The notes under the pieces were generated by a model that did no database searches, was not told where the DNA came from, and saw only the letters and a list, made by a program, of their open reading frames with translations. A DNA stretch of 64,000 bases from Alteribacillus persepolensis (GTDB lineage Bacteria; Bacillota; Bacilli; Bacillales; Marinococcaceae): positions 62,001-126,000 of the forward strand of contig NZ_FNDK01000004.1 of NCBI RefSeq assembly GCF_900099605.1, given 5' to 3'. Shown here piece by piece: positions 27,424 through 36,842 of the stretch. The translations under genes and the position numbers were made by a program. The first letter of the stretch is position 1. Every line of letters starts with the position of its first letter.

Positions 27424-27984
27424 ATGAAGAAATGGATAAGTGCTTTAACGATTGCTATGGCTTTTCTAGTTGGTACAGCCGTGCAAAGTGCAGAAGCTTC
27501 GAATACATACACAGTAAAAAGCGGAGACACATTATATCGAATTTCTTTAAACCACGGGGTTTCCGTTGCTGACCTAAAGGAATGGAATGATCTTTCGTCC
27601 AATGTGATTTATCCGAATCAGACACTTGATGTAAAAGAAAACAAAAATGTAGCGTCACAATCGACAAGCAGGCAAGAAACAGAAAAACAAGCAGTTCGTG
27701 AAATGACTGTCTCGTCAACGGCTTATACAGCTAATTGCAGCGGCTGTTCTGGTGTGACAGCTACCGGAATTAATTTAAAGGCAAATCCAGACCAAAAAGT
27801 GATTTCGGTGGACCCAAACGTGATTCCGCTCGGAACAGAAGTACATGTTGAAGGATATGGAACGGCGGTTGCTGGAGACACAGGCGGCGCAATCAAAGGA
27901 AATAAAATTGATGTCTTTTTCCCTAGCCGCAGCGAAGCGCTACAGTGGGGACGAAAAGATGTAAATATAAAAATTTTGGAATAG
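27424..27984 (+). CDS. Secreted LysM and 3D-domain cell-wall protein (YocH-like)
   Basis: This is a secreted peptidoglycan-active protein. Its 186 residues are a signal peptide (1-~24, MKKWISALTIAMAFLVGTAVQSAEA), one LysM repeat (~27-70, TYTVKSGDTLYRISLNHGVSV), a short Ser/Gln/Glu linker, and a C-terminal 3D domain (~97-186) with the three Asp residues in VISVDPNVIP, VAGDTGGAIKGNKIDVFF. The family is named for these and resembles lytic transglycosylases. ATG 27424 follows AAGGGAG. WalR-like half-sites TGTAAT and TGTTAT lie at 27366 and 27379, but are 7 rather than 5 bases apart. Confidence 0.85.
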   Translation: MKKWISALTIAMAFLVGTAVQSAEASNTYTVKSGDTLYRISLNHGVSVADLKEWNDLSSNVIYPNQTLDVKENKNVASQSTSRQETEKQAVREMTVSSTAYTANCSGCSGVTATGINLKANPDQKVISVDPNVIPLGTEVHVEGYGTAVAGDTGGAIKGNKIDVFFPSRSEALQWGRKDVNIKILE

Positions 27985-27986
27985 AG

Positions 27987-28035
27987 AAGAAGCTGTTTCG
28001 AGCCTGTGATACATCGGGTTTGAAACAGCTTCTTT
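27987..28035 (+). terminator. Terminator after the 3D-domain gene
   Basis: AAGAAGCTGTTTC (27987-27999) pairs perfectly with GAAACAGCTTCTT (28022-28034). The T-run is short. Confidence 0.7.
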
Positions 28036-28047
28036 GATGGAAACAGG

Positions 28048-28076
28048 TTGATTTTCCGTTTGAGTGTCTCTATAAT
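28048..28076 (+). promoter_or_regulatory. Promoter of thrS leader
   Basis: TTGATT and TATAAT are separated by 17 bases, about 390 bases before thrS and directly before the T-box leader. Confidence 0.7.
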
Positions 28077-28082
28077 AACAAC

Positions 28083-28361
28083 AGGAAGAATTAAACGCAG
28101 ATAATGCAGCGATAAGGACACGAGAAGCAATGATTTCCTTTATGACAGAGAAGAAGGCCGCGGCTGAAAGCTTTCTATAAAGGCTTTGTTTCTTACCACC
28201 TTGGAGCAGCAGGGCAGAACAGCGAGTACATGCCTCGTTTATTAAGCACTGACGGGACCAGCCGTTAACCTGGCAATGAGAACGGAAAAATCAGCTTTTT
28301 TCCGTAAATAAGGGTGGAACCGCGGTCTATTCGCCCCTTCGTGAAGAAGGGGTGTTTTTTT
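28083..28361 (+). promoter_or_regulatory. T-box riboswitch (threonine) of thrS
   Basis: The leader carries the conserved T-box AGGGTGGAACCGCGG (28311-28325). It is followed by a terminator (CCCCTTC 28334-28340 with GAAGGGG 28346-28352, then TTTTTTT). The likely specifier codon is ACC in TTACCACC (about 28194-28199). Uncharged tRNA-Thr is expected to bind and favour the antiterminator. Confidence 0.9.
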
Positions 28362-28466
28362 ATGCTGTAAACTTCCCCGAAGTCAGGCTGCAGTACTTCC
28401 GGTACGCTGTAAGAGCAGGCACGACGACAGGTAATTTTTCCAAACGATAAGACAGGAGGTATTAGG

Positions 28467-30410
28467 ATGGCAGACAATGTACAGATAACATTTCCAGATG
28501 GTAACGTTAAGTCGTTTGAGGAGGGTGTCACAACTGAGGAAATCGCGGCATCCATTAGTCCAGGGTTGAAAAAGCAGGCATTAGCTGGAAAGTTAGATGG
28601 AAAAGAAATTGATTTGCGCACGCCGATTTATACAGATGGGAAGATTGAAATTGTTACTTCAAAAAATGATGAGGGCTTGGAAATACTTCGCCACAGTACA
28701 GCCCATCTCATGGCACAAGCTGTTAAACGGCTGTACGATGACGTCAAGTTAGGTGTCGGCCCTGTTATTGAACATGGGTTTTATTATGATATTGATATGC
28801 CGCATCAATTAACGCCGGAAGATTTACCAAAAATCGAAAAAGAAATGAAAAAAATTATCGATGAAAACCATGAAATAGTGCGGAAAGAAGTAAGCCGTGA
28901 AGAAGCGAAAGAAATATACCGGGAAATCGGTGATGATTTGAAGCTGGAGTTAATTGATGATATTCCAAGTGGAGAGACGGTTTCCATTTACGAACAGGGC
29001 GAGTTTTTTGACCTTTGCCGCGGTGTGCATGTGCCGAGCACATCGAAGCTGAAAAAATTCAAATTAATGAGTATTTCTGGTGCATACTGGCGCGGTGACA
29101 GTGACAATAAAATGTTACAGCGCATTTATGGAACCGCCTTTTTTAAACAGTCCGAGTTAGATGAACATTTGAAGATGTTAGAAGAGGCAAAAGAACGCGA
29201 CCACCGCAAGTTGGGGAAAGAGCTGGGTATTTTTTCAGTGAATCAAAAAGTAGGACAAGGTCTTCCGCTTTGGCTTCCAAAAGGCGCAACCATCCGCCGT
29301 ACGATTGAGCGCTATATTGTCGATATGGAAGAGCGTCTTGGGTATGAGCACGTGTATACTCCTGTGTTAGGAAGTTCCGAGCTATACAAGACATCCGGGC
29401 ATTGGGACCATTATCAAGATGATATGTTCCCGCCAATGGAAATGGATAATGAAACGCTTGTCATTCGCCCGATGAACTGTCCGCATCACATGATGGTATA
29501 TAAAAACGAGCTGCACAGCTATCGTGACCTGCCGGTTCGAATTGCTGAACTTGGCATGATGCACCGCTATGAGAAATCAGGGGCGCTTGCTGGTTTGCAA
29601 CGTGTGCGGGCGATGACGTTAAATGATGCCCACATTTTTGCGCGTCCTGATCAATTGAAAGAGGAATTTGTTCGTGTTGTGGAACTTATTCAACACGTGT
29701 ATCAGGACTTTGGCCTAAACGATTACTATTTCCGTTTATCGTACCGCGACCCAGAAGACAAAGAAAAATATGTAGACAACGATGCAATGTGGGATAAAGC
29801 ACAAGCGATGTTAAAAGAAGCGATGGATGATATGGGGGTTGAGTACGTCGAAGCCGAAGGAGAAGCAGCATTTTATGGACCAAAACTCGACGTGCAAGTG
29901 AAAACGGCGCTTGGAAAAGATGAAACATTATCAACGGTTCAGCTGGATTTCCATTTGCCGGAGCGTTTCGATTTAACATACATCGGAAAAGACGGACAAG
30001 AACATCGCCCGGTAGTCATTCACCGTGGTATCGTTTCAACCATGGAACGTTTTATCGCATTTTTGCTTGAAGAATACAAAGGAGCATTTCCAACGTGGCT
30101 GGCTCCAGTGCAAGCTGAAATTATTCCAGTATCCCAAGAAGTACACTTGGAATATGCCCGAAAGGTAGAAGATGAGCTGCGCAAGGCAGGTGTGCGGGCA
30201 GAAGTAGATACACGTGATGAGAAAATCGGCTATAAAATCCGCGAAGCACAAATGCAAAAAATTCCATACATGATTGTGCTGGGGGATAAAGAAAAAGATG
30301 CAGAAGCTGTCAATATCCGCCGGTATGGGCAAGATGATTCTCATTCTTATGGATTAACTGATTTTGTTAAAGAGATAAAAGAACAAATTGATACGCGCAG
30401 CCTTGATTAA
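28467..30410 (+). CDS. thrS: Threonyl-tRNA synthetase
   Basis: ThrRS attaches threonine to its tRNA. The 647 residues comprise an N-terminal TGS domain (1-~63) and an editing domain (~65-230) with [14 protein letters not shown] and the [25 protein letters not shown] stretch. The class II catalytic core follows (MNCPHHM and LTIGKDG-like parts, catalytic zinc Cys/His), then a C-terminal anticodon-binding domain (~540-647). AGGAGGT precedes ATG 28467. Control is through the T-box leader upstream. Confidence 0.97.
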   Translation: MADNVQITFPDGNVKSFEEGVTTEEIAASISPGLKKQALAGKLDGKEIDLRTPIYTDGKIEIVTSKNDEGLEILRHSTAHLMAQAVKRLYDDVKLGVGPVIEHGFYYDIDMPHQLTPEDLPKIEKEMKKIIDENHEIVRKEVSREEAKEIYREIGDDLKLELIDDIPSGETVSIYEQGEFFDLCRGVHVPSTSKLKKFKLMSISGAYWRGDSDNKMLQRIYGTAFFKQSELDEHLKMLEEAKERDHRKLGKELGIFSVNQKVGQGLPLWLPKGATIRRTIERYIVDMEERLGYEHVYTPVLGSSELYKTSGHWDHYQDDMFPPMEMDNETLVIRPMNCPHHMMVYKNELHSYRDLPVRIAELGMMHRYEKSGALAGLQRVRAMTLNDAHIFARPDQLKEEFVRVVELIQHVYQDFGLNDYYFRLSYRDPEDKEKYVDNDAMWDKAQAMLKEAMDDMGVEYVEAEGEAAFYGPKLDVQVKTALGKDETLSTVQLDFHLPERFDLTYIGKDGQEHRPVVIHRGIVSTMERFIAFLLEEYKGAFPTWLAPVQAEIIPVSQEVHLEYARKVEDELRKAGVRAEVDTRDEKIGYKIREAQMQKIPYMIVLGDKEKDAEAVNIRRYGQDDSHSYGLTDFVKEIKEQIDTRSLD

Positions 30411-30419
30411 AAGAGAACA

Positions 30420-30462
30420 GCCTGCTTGCTGCATAGATGCTGCCAGCAAGCAGGCACTTTAT
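30420..30462 (+). terminator. Hairpin after thrS
   Basis: GCCTGCTTGCTG (30420-30431) pairs perfectly with CAGCAAGCAGGC (30444-30455). The following ACTTTATC is a poor T-run, so termination may be partial. Confidence 0.6.
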
Positions 30463-30541
30463 CATATGATAGAAAATATGTGAAGAAAGGTTGCATGTTT
30501 TTTGTATTTTCGTTAGGATAAATAAGTGGTGCTAAGAAGGT

Positions 30542-30570
30542 TTGACATCATCACAGGCATATGGTAACGT
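30542..30570 (+). promoter_or_regulatory. Promoter of infC-rpmI-rplT
   Basis: A perfect TTGACA (30542-30547) is followed 17 bases later by TAACGT, which is a weak -10. It sits directly before the L20-type leader. Confidence 0.5.
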
Positions 30571-30599
30571 TAATGAGTAATTGAAAAATGACAAACCAA

Positions 30600-30721
30600 A
30601 ACAAGCAGAAGCGCCCGCTTCTCACCTGATTGACGCTGCAAGCTGTTGACAGGTTATGGTGATTTCCTGAATAGTGAGAAACGATCATCGTGTGGGCGCA
30701 GTATGTGTGCCTGCTTTTTTT
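30600..30721 (+). promoter_or_regulatory. L20-type autoregulatory leader of the infC operon
   Basis: GCGCCC (30611-30616) can pair with GGGCGC (30694-30699). Alternatively, GGCGCA (30695-30700) pairs with TGTGCC (30706-30711) to form a terminator followed by seven T residues. This is the antiterminator/terminator switch of the Bacillus infC-rpmI-rplT leader, where free ribosomal protein L20 causes early termination. Confidence 0.75.
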
Positions 30722-30756
30722 ATACTTTAAAAGGAAAAACTTTTCTTTAAAGTATA
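30721..30756 (+). other. AT-rich perfect hairpin between L20 leader and infC
   Basis: TATACTTTAAA (30721-30731) pairs perfectly with TTTAAAGTATA (30746-30756). It starts in the T-run of the L20 terminator, and AAGTATAAG follows as a partial direct repeat. Function unknown; it could affect RNA stability or folding of the leader. Confidence 0.5.
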
Positions 30757-30852
30757 AAGTATAAGAAAAAGCGGAGGCTTCTATTACGGTAAGCTGCGTT
30801 TTTTCGAATGCGCTGTGACTGCTTTACTTGGTAAAATTTCTGGAGGTGGCTC

Positions 30853-31380
30853 ATTATTCGTAATGATATGAAGGTTAATGATGGAATCCGTGCGCGTGAG
30901 GTACGTTTGATTGATGCGAATGGCGATCAGCTGGGTGTCAAATCAAAAAATGAAGCGCTGGATTTGGCTGATAAAGCTAACCTTGATTTAGTACTTGTAG
31001 CTCCAAATGCAAAGCCTCCCGTATGCCGAATTATGGACTACGGTAAATACCGCTTTGAACAGCAAAAGAAAGAGAAAGAGGCTCGCAAAAAGCAAAAAGT
31101 CATTAACGTGAAAGAGGTGCGCTTAAGCCCGAATATTGAAGAACACGATTTCAATACGAAGCTGCGCAACGCTCGCAAGTTTTTGCAAAAAGGCGATAAA
31201 GTAAAAGCGGCTATTCGTTTCCGCGGACGCATGATTACACACTCTGACATCGGTAAAAACGTATTAGAGCGCATGGCCGAAGAGTGTAAAGATATAGCTT
31301 CTGTAGAAACAAAGCCGAAGATGGAAGGACGCAGCATGTTCCTTATGCTCGCTCCAAAATCAGAAAAAGACAATAAATAG
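30853..31380 (+). CDS. infC: Translation initiation factor IF-3 (AUU start)
   Basis: IF-3 keeps ribosomal subunits apart and checks start codons. The protein shows both halves: N-terminal ~1-85 ([41 protein letters not shown]) and C-terminal ~90-170 ([39 protein letters not shown]). I place the start at ATT 30853, six bases after GGAGG, giving 175 residues. infC genes are known for an AUU start, through which IF-3 limits its own synthesis. The first ATG (30868) has no ribosome site at proper spacing. Confidence 0.9.
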   Translation: MIRNDMKVNDGIRAREVRLIDANGDQLGVKSKNEALDLADKANLDLVLVAPNAKPPVCRIMDYGKYRFEQQKKEKEARKKQKVINVKEVRLSPNIEEHDFNTKLRNARKFLQKGDKVKAAIRFRGRMITHSDIGKNVLERMAEECKDIASVETKPKMEGRSMFLMLAPKSEKDNK

Positions 31381-31408
31381 GTTTTAAAACGACAAGGAGG
31401 AAAACATT

Positions 31409-31609
31409 ATGCCGAAAATGAAGACGCACAGTGGTGCAGCAAAACGTTTTAGAAAAACAGGTAGCGGCAAGCTGAAGCGCAGCCATGCATATACAAGCCA
31501 CTTGTTCCGCAACAAAACAAATAAACAGAAGCGTCGTCTCAGCAAACAAGGTATTGTAGACAAATCTGACCAACAGCGTATCGCAAACTTACTGCCATAC
31601 GACAAATAA
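31409..31609 (+). CDS. rpmI: 50S ribosomal protein L35
   Basis: This 66-residue, strongly basic protein ([33 protein letters not shown]) is bL35 of the large ribosomal subunit. AAGGAGG precedes ATG 31409. It is the middle gene of infC-rpmI-rplT and subject to the L20 leader. Confidence 0.98.
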   Translation: MPKMKTHSGAAKRFRKTGSGKLKRSHAYTSHLFRNKTNKQKRRLSKQGIVDKSDQQRIANLLPYDK

Positions 31610-31644
31610 AACGAAAACATTCATGATTGAAGGAGGGATTGACG

Positions 31645-32001
31645 ATGCCAAGAGTTAAAGGTGGATATACCACGCGTCGTCGTCGTAATAAAGTACTAAA
31701 ACTAGCAAAAGGGTATCGAGGATCCAAGCACAGCTTGTTTAAAACAGCTCGCCAGCAAGTAATGAAATCCTTGCAGTATGCATACCGCGACCGTCGTCAG
31801 CGTAAGCGCGATTTCCGTCGTCTCTGGATTACGCGTATCAATGCAGCAGCACGCATAAACGGACTTTCTTACAGCCGTCTTATGTATGGATTGAAGCAAG
31901 CAGACATTCAAGTAAATCGTAAGATGCTTGCAGACCTTGCTGTTAATGATGAAAAAGGTTTTGCTGAACTTGCTGAAAAAGCAAAGGCTAACTTGAAATA
32001 A
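31645..32001 (+). CDS. rplT: 50S ribosomal protein L20
   Basis: bL20 is needed early in large-subunit assembly, and in Bacillus it represses its own operon at the leader described above. The 118 residues begin [20 protein letters not shown] and carry a long basic helix followed by the globular half ([36 protein letters not shown]). ATG 31645 follows AAGGAGGG; the frame from 31627 lacks a site of its own. Confidence 0.98.
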   Translation: MPRVKGGYTTRRRRNKVLKLAKGYRGSKHSLFKTARQQVMKSLQYAYRDRRQRKRDFRRLWITRINAAARINGLSYSRLMYGLKQADIQVNRKMLADLAVNDEKGFAELAEKAKANLK

Positions 32002-32009
32002 TGTATCAT

Positions 32010-32046
32010 AGGTCTGGGAATCGCAGGATATCCCGGGCCTTTTTTC
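32010..32046 (+). terminator. Terminator of infC-rpmI-rplT
   Basis: AGGTCTGGGA (32010-32019) pairs with TCCCGGGCCT (32031-32040), with two G-U pairs, followed by TTTTTC. Confidence 0.88.
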
Positions 32047-32100
32047 GTGCACAGCAAAGAAAAAGCACAGATGATGTACTAGAATGCGATAAAAAGGATT

Positions 32101-32310
32101 CTATAAAGTGTTTTGGGGTTATCACCATCTTCCCCCTTTTCTGGCTGGGCGGTTCTTCGGGCTCGCCTGCCGCGGGCAGAGCTTTACATTTATCAAGGAA
32201 TATTATCCCGATGGACCTTCTGCTTTTGCTTTTCCGCAGGCATTTCTCCTGATTGCCGCTAACCAGGTAATAGACAATAAAGCACGCAATAAATTCACTC
32301 CAAATTTGTA
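32101..32310 (+). repeat. Degenerate dispersed repeat, family R2, copy 2
   Basis: Aligns by eye with 1084-1300 (see that entry). This copy contains an open frame with FLAGRFFGLACRGQSF and EYYPDGPSAFAFPQAFLLIAAN, and copy 1 reads FLAGWLFRFAWRR in the same register. The conserved element may therefore once have been translated, but no ribosome site supports a gene now. It fills the space between rplT and ysdA. Confidence 0.55.
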
Positions 32311-32340
32311 TGAGAACTTAAAAAATAGGAGAGAACGTTT

Positions 32341-32610
32341 GTGGATACGGTATTGTTGTTATATCTTACGGTTGTTAATATATTGTCGTTTGTCTTAATG
32401 TGTGTGGATAAACGAAGAGCCCGCCGCCGAAAATATCGGATCAGCGAGCGCCGGTTGTTATCCATTGCTGCTATTGGCGGGAGTGCCGGGGCATGGACAG
32501 CGATGTATACGTGCCGGCACAAAACGCAGCATGCCGCGTTCTTTATTGGCATCCCGCTGCTGTTATGTGTCCATGTCATCTTGTTCATATGGTTAGGTAT
32601 ACTTGGATGA
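32341..32610 (+). CDS. ysdA: DUF1294 family membrane protein (YsdA-like)
   Basis: This 89-residue protein has two to three membrane segments and the DUF1294 signature: DKRRARRRKYRISERRLLSIAAIGGSAGAWTAMYTCRHKT, ending in a hydrophobic helix. Function is unknown. The start is GTG 32341 with TAGGAGAG about nine bases upstream. The position after rplT and facing ysdB is as in B. subtilis. Confidence 0.85.
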   Translation: MDTVLLLYLTVVNILSFVLMCVDKRRARRRKYRISERRLLSIAAIGGSAGAWTAMYTCRHKTQHAAFFIGIPLLLCVHVILFIWLGILG

Positions 32611-32662
32611 ACTGCTCACCGCTTATTGCTCTTGCGAACTGATTGAAGCGGCAGCCTCCCGG

Positions 32663-33061
32663 TTAAACCTGCTCATTTTCCGCTTGCCGAATAAACTCTT
32701 TAATCGGGCTTTTCCAGTCAATGTCTGCATGTGGATATTGTTGCTTGATTTCGTTTTCTAAAAAAGTGAAGTCTTGGTGCTGCAGTCCTTGTAATTTGTC
32801 TTTATTTTTCACCCAGACAGAGACCGAAACAATTTCAAATGCTTGTTCTGTAGTACCTAAATACTTTTCTCCTTCAAACATGACGCCTTTGTACGTAATT
32901 AAAAAGTTTTTGCGTACATTCTTTTTTTCATCGAGAAAATAGAAGTTCCGCTTGTCATGGGCTATTTCCAGCTTGCGTTTTGGATTTAAAATATATTTAA
33001 TGACCGCATAAATAAGAATCACAAGCGCGATCACAATAAGAGCACGTATAAGAAGAGCCAC
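32663..33061 (-). CDS. ysdB: YsdB-like sigma-W-type membrane-anchored protein
   Basis: The 132-residue protein has one N-terminal transmembrane helix (residues 5-25) and a cytoplasmic domain with the YsdB stretches NPKRKLEIAHDKRNFYF and NVRKNFLITYKGVMFEGEKYLGTTEQAFE. The activity is unknown; in B. subtilis it belongs to the SigW envelope-stress regulon. Here too a SigW-type promoter lies upstream. The start is GTG 33061 (minus strand) after AGGAGGGAGA. It is convergent with ysdA. Confidence 0.88.
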   Translation of the reverse strand: MALLIRALIVIALVILIYAVIKYILNPKRKLEIAHDKRNFYFLDEKKNVRKNFLITYKGVMFEGEKYLGTTEQAFEIVSVSVWVKNKDKLQGLQHQDFTFLENEIKQQYPHADIDWKSPIKEFIRQAENEQV

Positions 33062-33112
33062 TTTGTCTCCCTCCTAGCAGGTGTGATGTCATCTGAGTTC
33101 GTATCATACATG

Positions 33113-33139
33113 TACGAACAGATACGTGTATACGTTTCA
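33113..33139 (-). promoter_or_regulatory. SigW-type promoter of ysdB
   Basis: On the minus strand TGAAAC and CGTA are separated by 17 bases, matching the SigW (ECF) consensus TGAAAC-N16/17-CGTA. It lies about 50 bases upstream of ysdB. Confidence 0.75.
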
Positions 33140-33174
33140 TTTTAATAGAAATTTATACAGAAGGGAAAGATAGC

Positions 33175-33654
33175 ATGAAACAATTATTTTCTATCCAGCG
33201 TCGTTTGGACGAGCGCATCTTACAAGAACATCAGCTGGAGAGAGAAATGATTTTTTCCGACAAGCTGCTTGCCTTGCAGGTAGAAGTAGGGGAGCTGGCC
33301 AATGAAACGCGTTGTTTTAAATATTGGAGTAAAAAGCCAAGTGCAGAGAGAAGCATCATTTTAGAAGAATATGTTGACGGCCTTCATTTTATTCTGTCAC
33401 TAGGTATTGATAAAGGATGGGAAGAAGTACCAGAGGAAATAGAAGATGCTGATTCATCGTTGACAGCTCAGTTTCAAACTGTTTATCAATATGCAGCTGA
33501 TTTAGCGAAGTGTTCGGAGAAGCAAACATATATCCGTTTATTTCGAGCATATTTAGAGCTAGGGGGGCTGCTTGGCTTTTCGAGACAAGAAATTGAAGAA
33601 GCGTATCTTTTGAAAAACAAAACGAATCACAAGCGCCAAACAGAAGGATACTAA
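33175..33654 (+). CDS. dUTP diphosphatase (all-alpha, dUTPase_2 type)
   Basis: The protein hydrolyses dUTP to dUMP, keeping uracil out of DNA. Its 159 residues show the MazG-like metal-binding pattern of the dimeric dUTPase family: EVGELANETRCFKYW near residue 36-50 and EEYVDGLHFILSLG near 64-77, a second pair of acidic residues. B. subtilis lacks this gene here. ATG 33175 follows AAGGGAAAGA. A MazG-type nucleotide pyrophosphatase of other specificity is the alternative. Confidence 0.85.
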   Translation: MKQLFSIQRRLDERILQEHQLEREMIFSDKLLALQVEVGELANETRCFKYWSKKPSAERSIILEEYVDGLHFILSLGIDKGWEEVPEEIEDADSSLTAQFQTVYQYAADLAKCSEKQTYIRLFRAYLELGGLLGFSRQEIEEAYLLKNKTNHKRQTEGY

Positions 33655-33748
33655 CACCGAAAAACGAAGTATTTGTGTATAATAACAGATACTTATATAC
33701 TAAAAGAAGGAAAAACATGAAGGTATTACATATGAAGGAGGAATATAG

Positions 33749-34834
33749 GTGGCAGAAATGGATCAAACTGTAAAAATGTTAAAAGAGTTAACGGATGCAA
33801 ATGGTATTCCGGGAAACGAAAGAGAACCCCGCCAAGTGATGGAAAAGCATATTTCAGACTATGCTGATGACATCAGCTATGATCACCTTGGCAGTTTAAT
33901 TGCGAAAAAGACAGGCAAAGCCGGCGGACCGAAGATTATGATTGCAGGCCATTTGGATGAAATTGGGTTTATGGTCACACAAATTGATGACAATGGCTTT
34001 TTGAAGTTTGAAACGGTTGGCGGCTGGTGGAGCCAGGTGATGCTGGCACAGCGCGTAAATGTCATGACAAAACAAGGAAATATTGTCGGTGTGATTGGTT
34101 CAAAGCCTCCGCATATTCTTCCAGCTGACCAGCGTAAAAAAGCAGTGGAGATTAAAGACATGTTTATCGATATCGGTGCGTCCAGCAAAGAAGAAGCAGA
34201 AAACTTTGGTGTAAAGCCAGGGGATTCGGTCGTACCTATTTGCGATTTTACCGTGATGAACAATGAAAAAATTATGATGGCCAAGGCATGGGATAACCGA
34301 ATCGGCTGCGCAATTGCGATTGAGGCTCTTAAACGCCTGCAAGGAGAAGAACATCCGAACGAAGTGTACGGCGTTGGGGCGGTGCAAGAAGAAGTAGGCT
34401 TGCGCGGAGCAAAGACAGCAGCTCACAAAATTGCGCCGGATATTGGGTTTGCAGTCGATGTAGGTATTGCAGGTGACACGCCGGGCGTATCAGATAACGA
34501 TGCAAGGGCCAAAATTGGAAAAGGCCCGCAAGTGTTAGTATTTGACCGGTCCATGGTTTCTCACAAAGGCTTGCGTGATTTCGTCACAGGCATCGCGCAT
34601 GAACATAATATTCCTTTCCAATATGAAGCGATGAGCGGCGGCGGAACAGATGCTGGTTCCATTCACTTGTCAGGAGATGGTGTGCCGTCTTTAGCGGTTA
34701 CGGTTCCAACCCGCTACATTCATACACACGCAGCTATTTTACACCGTGATGACTTTGAAAATGCGGTCAAGTTAATAGTTGAAGTAACAAAACGGCTCGA
34801 TGCTGATACAGTGAAAAAAATTATTTTTGACTAA
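33749..34834 (+). CDS. ysdC: M42 family glutamyl aminopeptidase (YsdC-like)
   Basis: This is a cytoplasmic di-metal aminopeptidase that probably forms a 12-subunit cage. The 361 residues show all the expected ligands: His and Asp in [10 protein letters not shown] (~68), Asp in KAWDNRIGC (~182), catalytic Glu pair in [10 protein letters not shown] (~214), Asp in [13 protein letters not shown] (~238) and His in [11 protein letters not shown] (~326). GTG 33749 starts it, after GGAGGAATATAG. A cellulase-like label is sometimes used for this family but is less likely. The terminator at 34841 follows. Confidence 0.93.
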   Translation: MAEMDQTVKMLKELTDANGIPGNEREPRQVMEKHISDYADDISYDHLGSLIAKKTGKAGGPKIMIAGHLDEIGFMVTQIDDNGFLKFETVGGWWSQVMLAQRVNVMTKQGNIVGVIGSKPPHILPADQRKKAVEIKDMFIDIGASSKEEAENFGVKPGDSVVPICDFTVMNNEKIMMAKAWDNRIGCAIAIEALKRLQGEEHPNEVYGVGAVQEEVGLRGAKTAAHKIAPDIGFAVDVGIAGDTPGVSDNDARAKIGKGPQVLVFDRSMVSHKGLRDFVTGIAHEHNIPFQYEAMSGGGTDAGSIHLSGDGVPSLAVTVPTRYIHTHAAILHRDDFENAVKLIVEVTKRLDADTVKKIIFD

Positions 34835-34840
34835 AAAATG

Positions 34841-34882
34841 AGGCTGTCTCAAAAGGGAGCTACCCTTTAGACAGCCTTTTCT
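34841..34882 (+). terminator. Terminator after ysdC
   Basis: AGGCTGTCT pairs perfectly with AGACAGCCT around an AAAAGGG/CCCTTT inner stem, followed by TTTTCTG. Confidence 0.88.
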
Positions 34883-34964
34883 GTACGTTGTCTTGTGTCT
34901 CATACGAAGAAGGGATATGGAACGGATTGTGTGAAAGCGGATAAGGAGAAGACAGTTTTCTTTA

Positions 34965-35171
34965 TTATTTCAGCCCTTCAGCAATTTGGGAGATGACTTG
35001 CTCTTTTTCTTGTTCATCTGCGTGATTCCAGAATACTTCAAACAATACACCCAAACCTGGAAGCATTTTTTCTTCCCCGCTTTGTACGGCATCTTGAATG
35101 GTAGCTTCTACCTGTTCTTCGTTATGGCCAGACACATTTTCGAGTATCGCTGCACGTAAATTAAATGACAT
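34965..35171 (-). CDS. sspI: Small acid-soluble spore protein I
   Basis: SspI is a minor forespore-specific protein. The 68-residue sequence ([49 protein letters not shown]) aligns closely with B. subtilis SspI. AGGAGGGTACTTGAG precedes the ATG at 35171 on the minus strand, and a SigG-like promoter lies upstream. It is divergent from ysgA, as in B. subtilis. Confidence 0.95.
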   Translation of the reverse strand: MSFNLRAAILENVSGHNEEQVEATIQDAVQSGEEKMLPGLGVLFEVFWNHADEQEKEQVISQIAEGLK

Positions 35172-35227
35172 CTCAAGTACCCTCCTGTTTGTGTTAAAAT
35201 GGTGATATCAACATATGTCGATATATG

Positions 35228-35256
35228 TAGTATGAGAAGTTGAAGAATTTATATAC
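35228..35256 (-). promoter_or_regulatory. SigG-like promoter of sspI
   Basis: On the minus strand GTATA and CATACTA are 17 bases apart, close to the SigG consensus GHATR-N18-CATNHTA, about 57 bases before the start codon. Confidence 0.5.
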
Positions 35257-35317
35257 TGTTGGGATGACAGGAGAAAACAAACGATGTGGACGGTATGTAT
35301 AAGGGAAGGGAAAGTTC

Positions 35318-36076
35318 GTGAACAAAATCGAGTCTGTGAAAAATCCATTCATAAAACAAATCAAAAGATTGCAAAAACGAAAACAACGGGAAAAAGAAGG
35401 ATTGTTTGTTATTGAAGGCTATCATTTGGTTGAGGAAGCTCTGCACCATGCGGTGGAAGTGCAGGATATCTTAGTGACAGATGGCAAGTCCATTCCAACA
35501 GGGGTATCTAAAGTAAATGTGACGCTCATCACAAGCCAAGTAGCAAAGGAAATCAGCACAACAGCAACGTCACAAGGTATATTTGCATTATGCCACCTCC
35601 CTCAAGATGAACGCTTCGTGATAACGAAGAAAGGCAGTTATTTACTGATTGACGGTGTACAAGACCCGGGTAATCTTGGGACGATGATTCGAACAGCGGA
35701 TGCGGCCGGCGTAACAGCTGTCATCTTAGGAGAAGGAACCGTAGACGTGTATAACGATAAAGTAATTCGGGCGACTCAAGGTTCTTTGTTTCATCTTCCG
35801 GTAATAAAAGGAGATCTCGAAGAATGGATTCAAGCGTGTAAAGATAATCGTATCCCCGTATTTGGCACATCGCTGCAGCAAGGAACTACCTATACAGCGA
35901 TTGAAGCGCAAGATGGGTTTGCGTTAATTGTCGGAAACGAAGGAGCGGGAGTCGATGAAAAATGGCTTGAACAAACGGATCAAAACGTATACGTTCCCAT
36001 TTACGGAAATGCGGAATCATTGAATGTATCCGTTGCCAGCGGAATTTTGCTGTATCATTTGAAGTTAGCTCATTAA
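35318..36076 (+). CDS. ysgA: SpoU/TrmH family RNA 2'-O-methyltransferase (YsgA-like)
   Basis: A SPOUT-class methyltransferase expected to modify a ribose in rRNA or tRNA; the exact site is unknown. Residues 1-~95 are an L30e-like RNA-binding domain (FVIEGYHLVEEALHHAVEV). Residues ~100-252 are the knotted catalytic domain with motif 1 GVQDPGNLGTMIRTADAAG, motif 2 IVGNEGAGVD and motif 3 VPIYGNAESLNVSVASGILLY. GTG 35318 starts it. It lies upstream of pheST, as in B. subtilis. Confidence 0.92.
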   Translation: MNKIESVKNPFIKQIKRLQKRKQREKEGLFVIEGYHLVEEALHHAVEVQDILVTDGKSIPTGVSKVNVTLITSQVAKEISTTATSQGIFALCHLPQDERFVITKKGSYLLIDGVQDPGNLGTMIRTADAAGVTAVILGEGTVDVYNDKVIRATQGSLFHLPVIKGDLEEWIQACKDNRIPVFGTSLQQGTTYTAIEAQDGFALIVGNEGAGVDEKWLEQTDQNVYVPIYGNAESLNVSVASGILLYHLKLAH

Positions 36077-36480
36077 AGGCCTGGCAAAGAAAAAAGAGAT
36101 GGGAAAAGCAGACAGCATGTTTTCACTTTTCCTGCAAGCGGAGGAGATTTCTCAAAAATGGGAAGTGGATATCTCAGTGAGATGAGGACAGGTAAATGTC
36201 GGTTAGGCATGGGCTTGCATTTTGTGTTAAACTATTTGTGAGCAAATGCTAGTATGATTGCCTGCTGCGTAAATAGCAGCTTGTTTTTGGCTGTCGTCTG
36301 CCGCAAGCGAAGAAATCATGAACCGAAGACATAAACATCCATTGTCTAACCGAAGACAAGATAAACTGGCTACACGATGATGAAGAACGTTCATATGTTT
36401 TTAAAAACTTTCCGCTTCAAATAAACCGTTAAAAGGGTTAAGAGGTGAATGCTTCAAACTTGAAGCAGGTGAACCATAAA
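36077..36480. other. Intergenic stretch before the pheS leader
   Basis: No gene is supported on either strand. It contains a perfect inverted repeat GCTTCAA-AC-TTGAAGC (36451-36466) just before the T-box leader, and a CTGC-rich segment near 36262-36310 that resembles R1 repeat debris only loosely. Confidence 0.5.
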
Positions 36481-36483
36481 AAT

Positions 36484-36737
36484 AAAGCAAAAGGCTGTGA
36501 AGGAGAGTAGTACACTAGATACCACCATACAGGGAGGGAGTGCCGCCGACTGAAAGCATTCTTATGGCAGGACTGGTCGAATTCACTCCGGAGCCGGCAC
36601 CGGAAAACAGTCACGGATGATTGTTAAGGTGTTTCCGGATTTGTCCGTTATCCGAAATGAAGTGAACGCCGGCATTTTGCGGCGTTAACAAGGGTGGTAC
36701 CGCGAACCTTCGTCCCTTTTTGGACGGAGGTTTTTTA
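36484..36737 (+). promoter_or_regulatory. T-box riboswitch (phenylalanine) of pheST
   Basis: The leader has GGAGAGTAGTACA near its start, a likely specifier TTC at 36559-36561 and the T-box AGGGTGGTACCGCGAA (36691-36706). Its terminator pairs ACCTTCGTCC (36706-36715) with GGACGGAGGT (36722-36731), one G-U, then a T-run. Uncharged tRNA-Phe should prevent termination. Confidence 0.9.
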
Positions 36738-36842
36738 TGTTGTCACATATAAAACAAGGTGTTTGATACTTCGTATGATACACGGTACAAGGGCAGCCGT
36801 TCACACTTGGCAGCTAACATGAAAAAATAAGGAGGATTTCGC

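Noticed and set aside
32108-32398. A 96-codon plus-strand frame after rplT
   Set aside because: It lies wholly within the R2 repeat and runs into ysdA in another frame, with no ribosome site. I treat it as repeat sequence.
36262-36330. Possible R1 copy before the pheS leader
   Set aside because: Only scattered CTGC-type words match; no core or hairpin arm is present.
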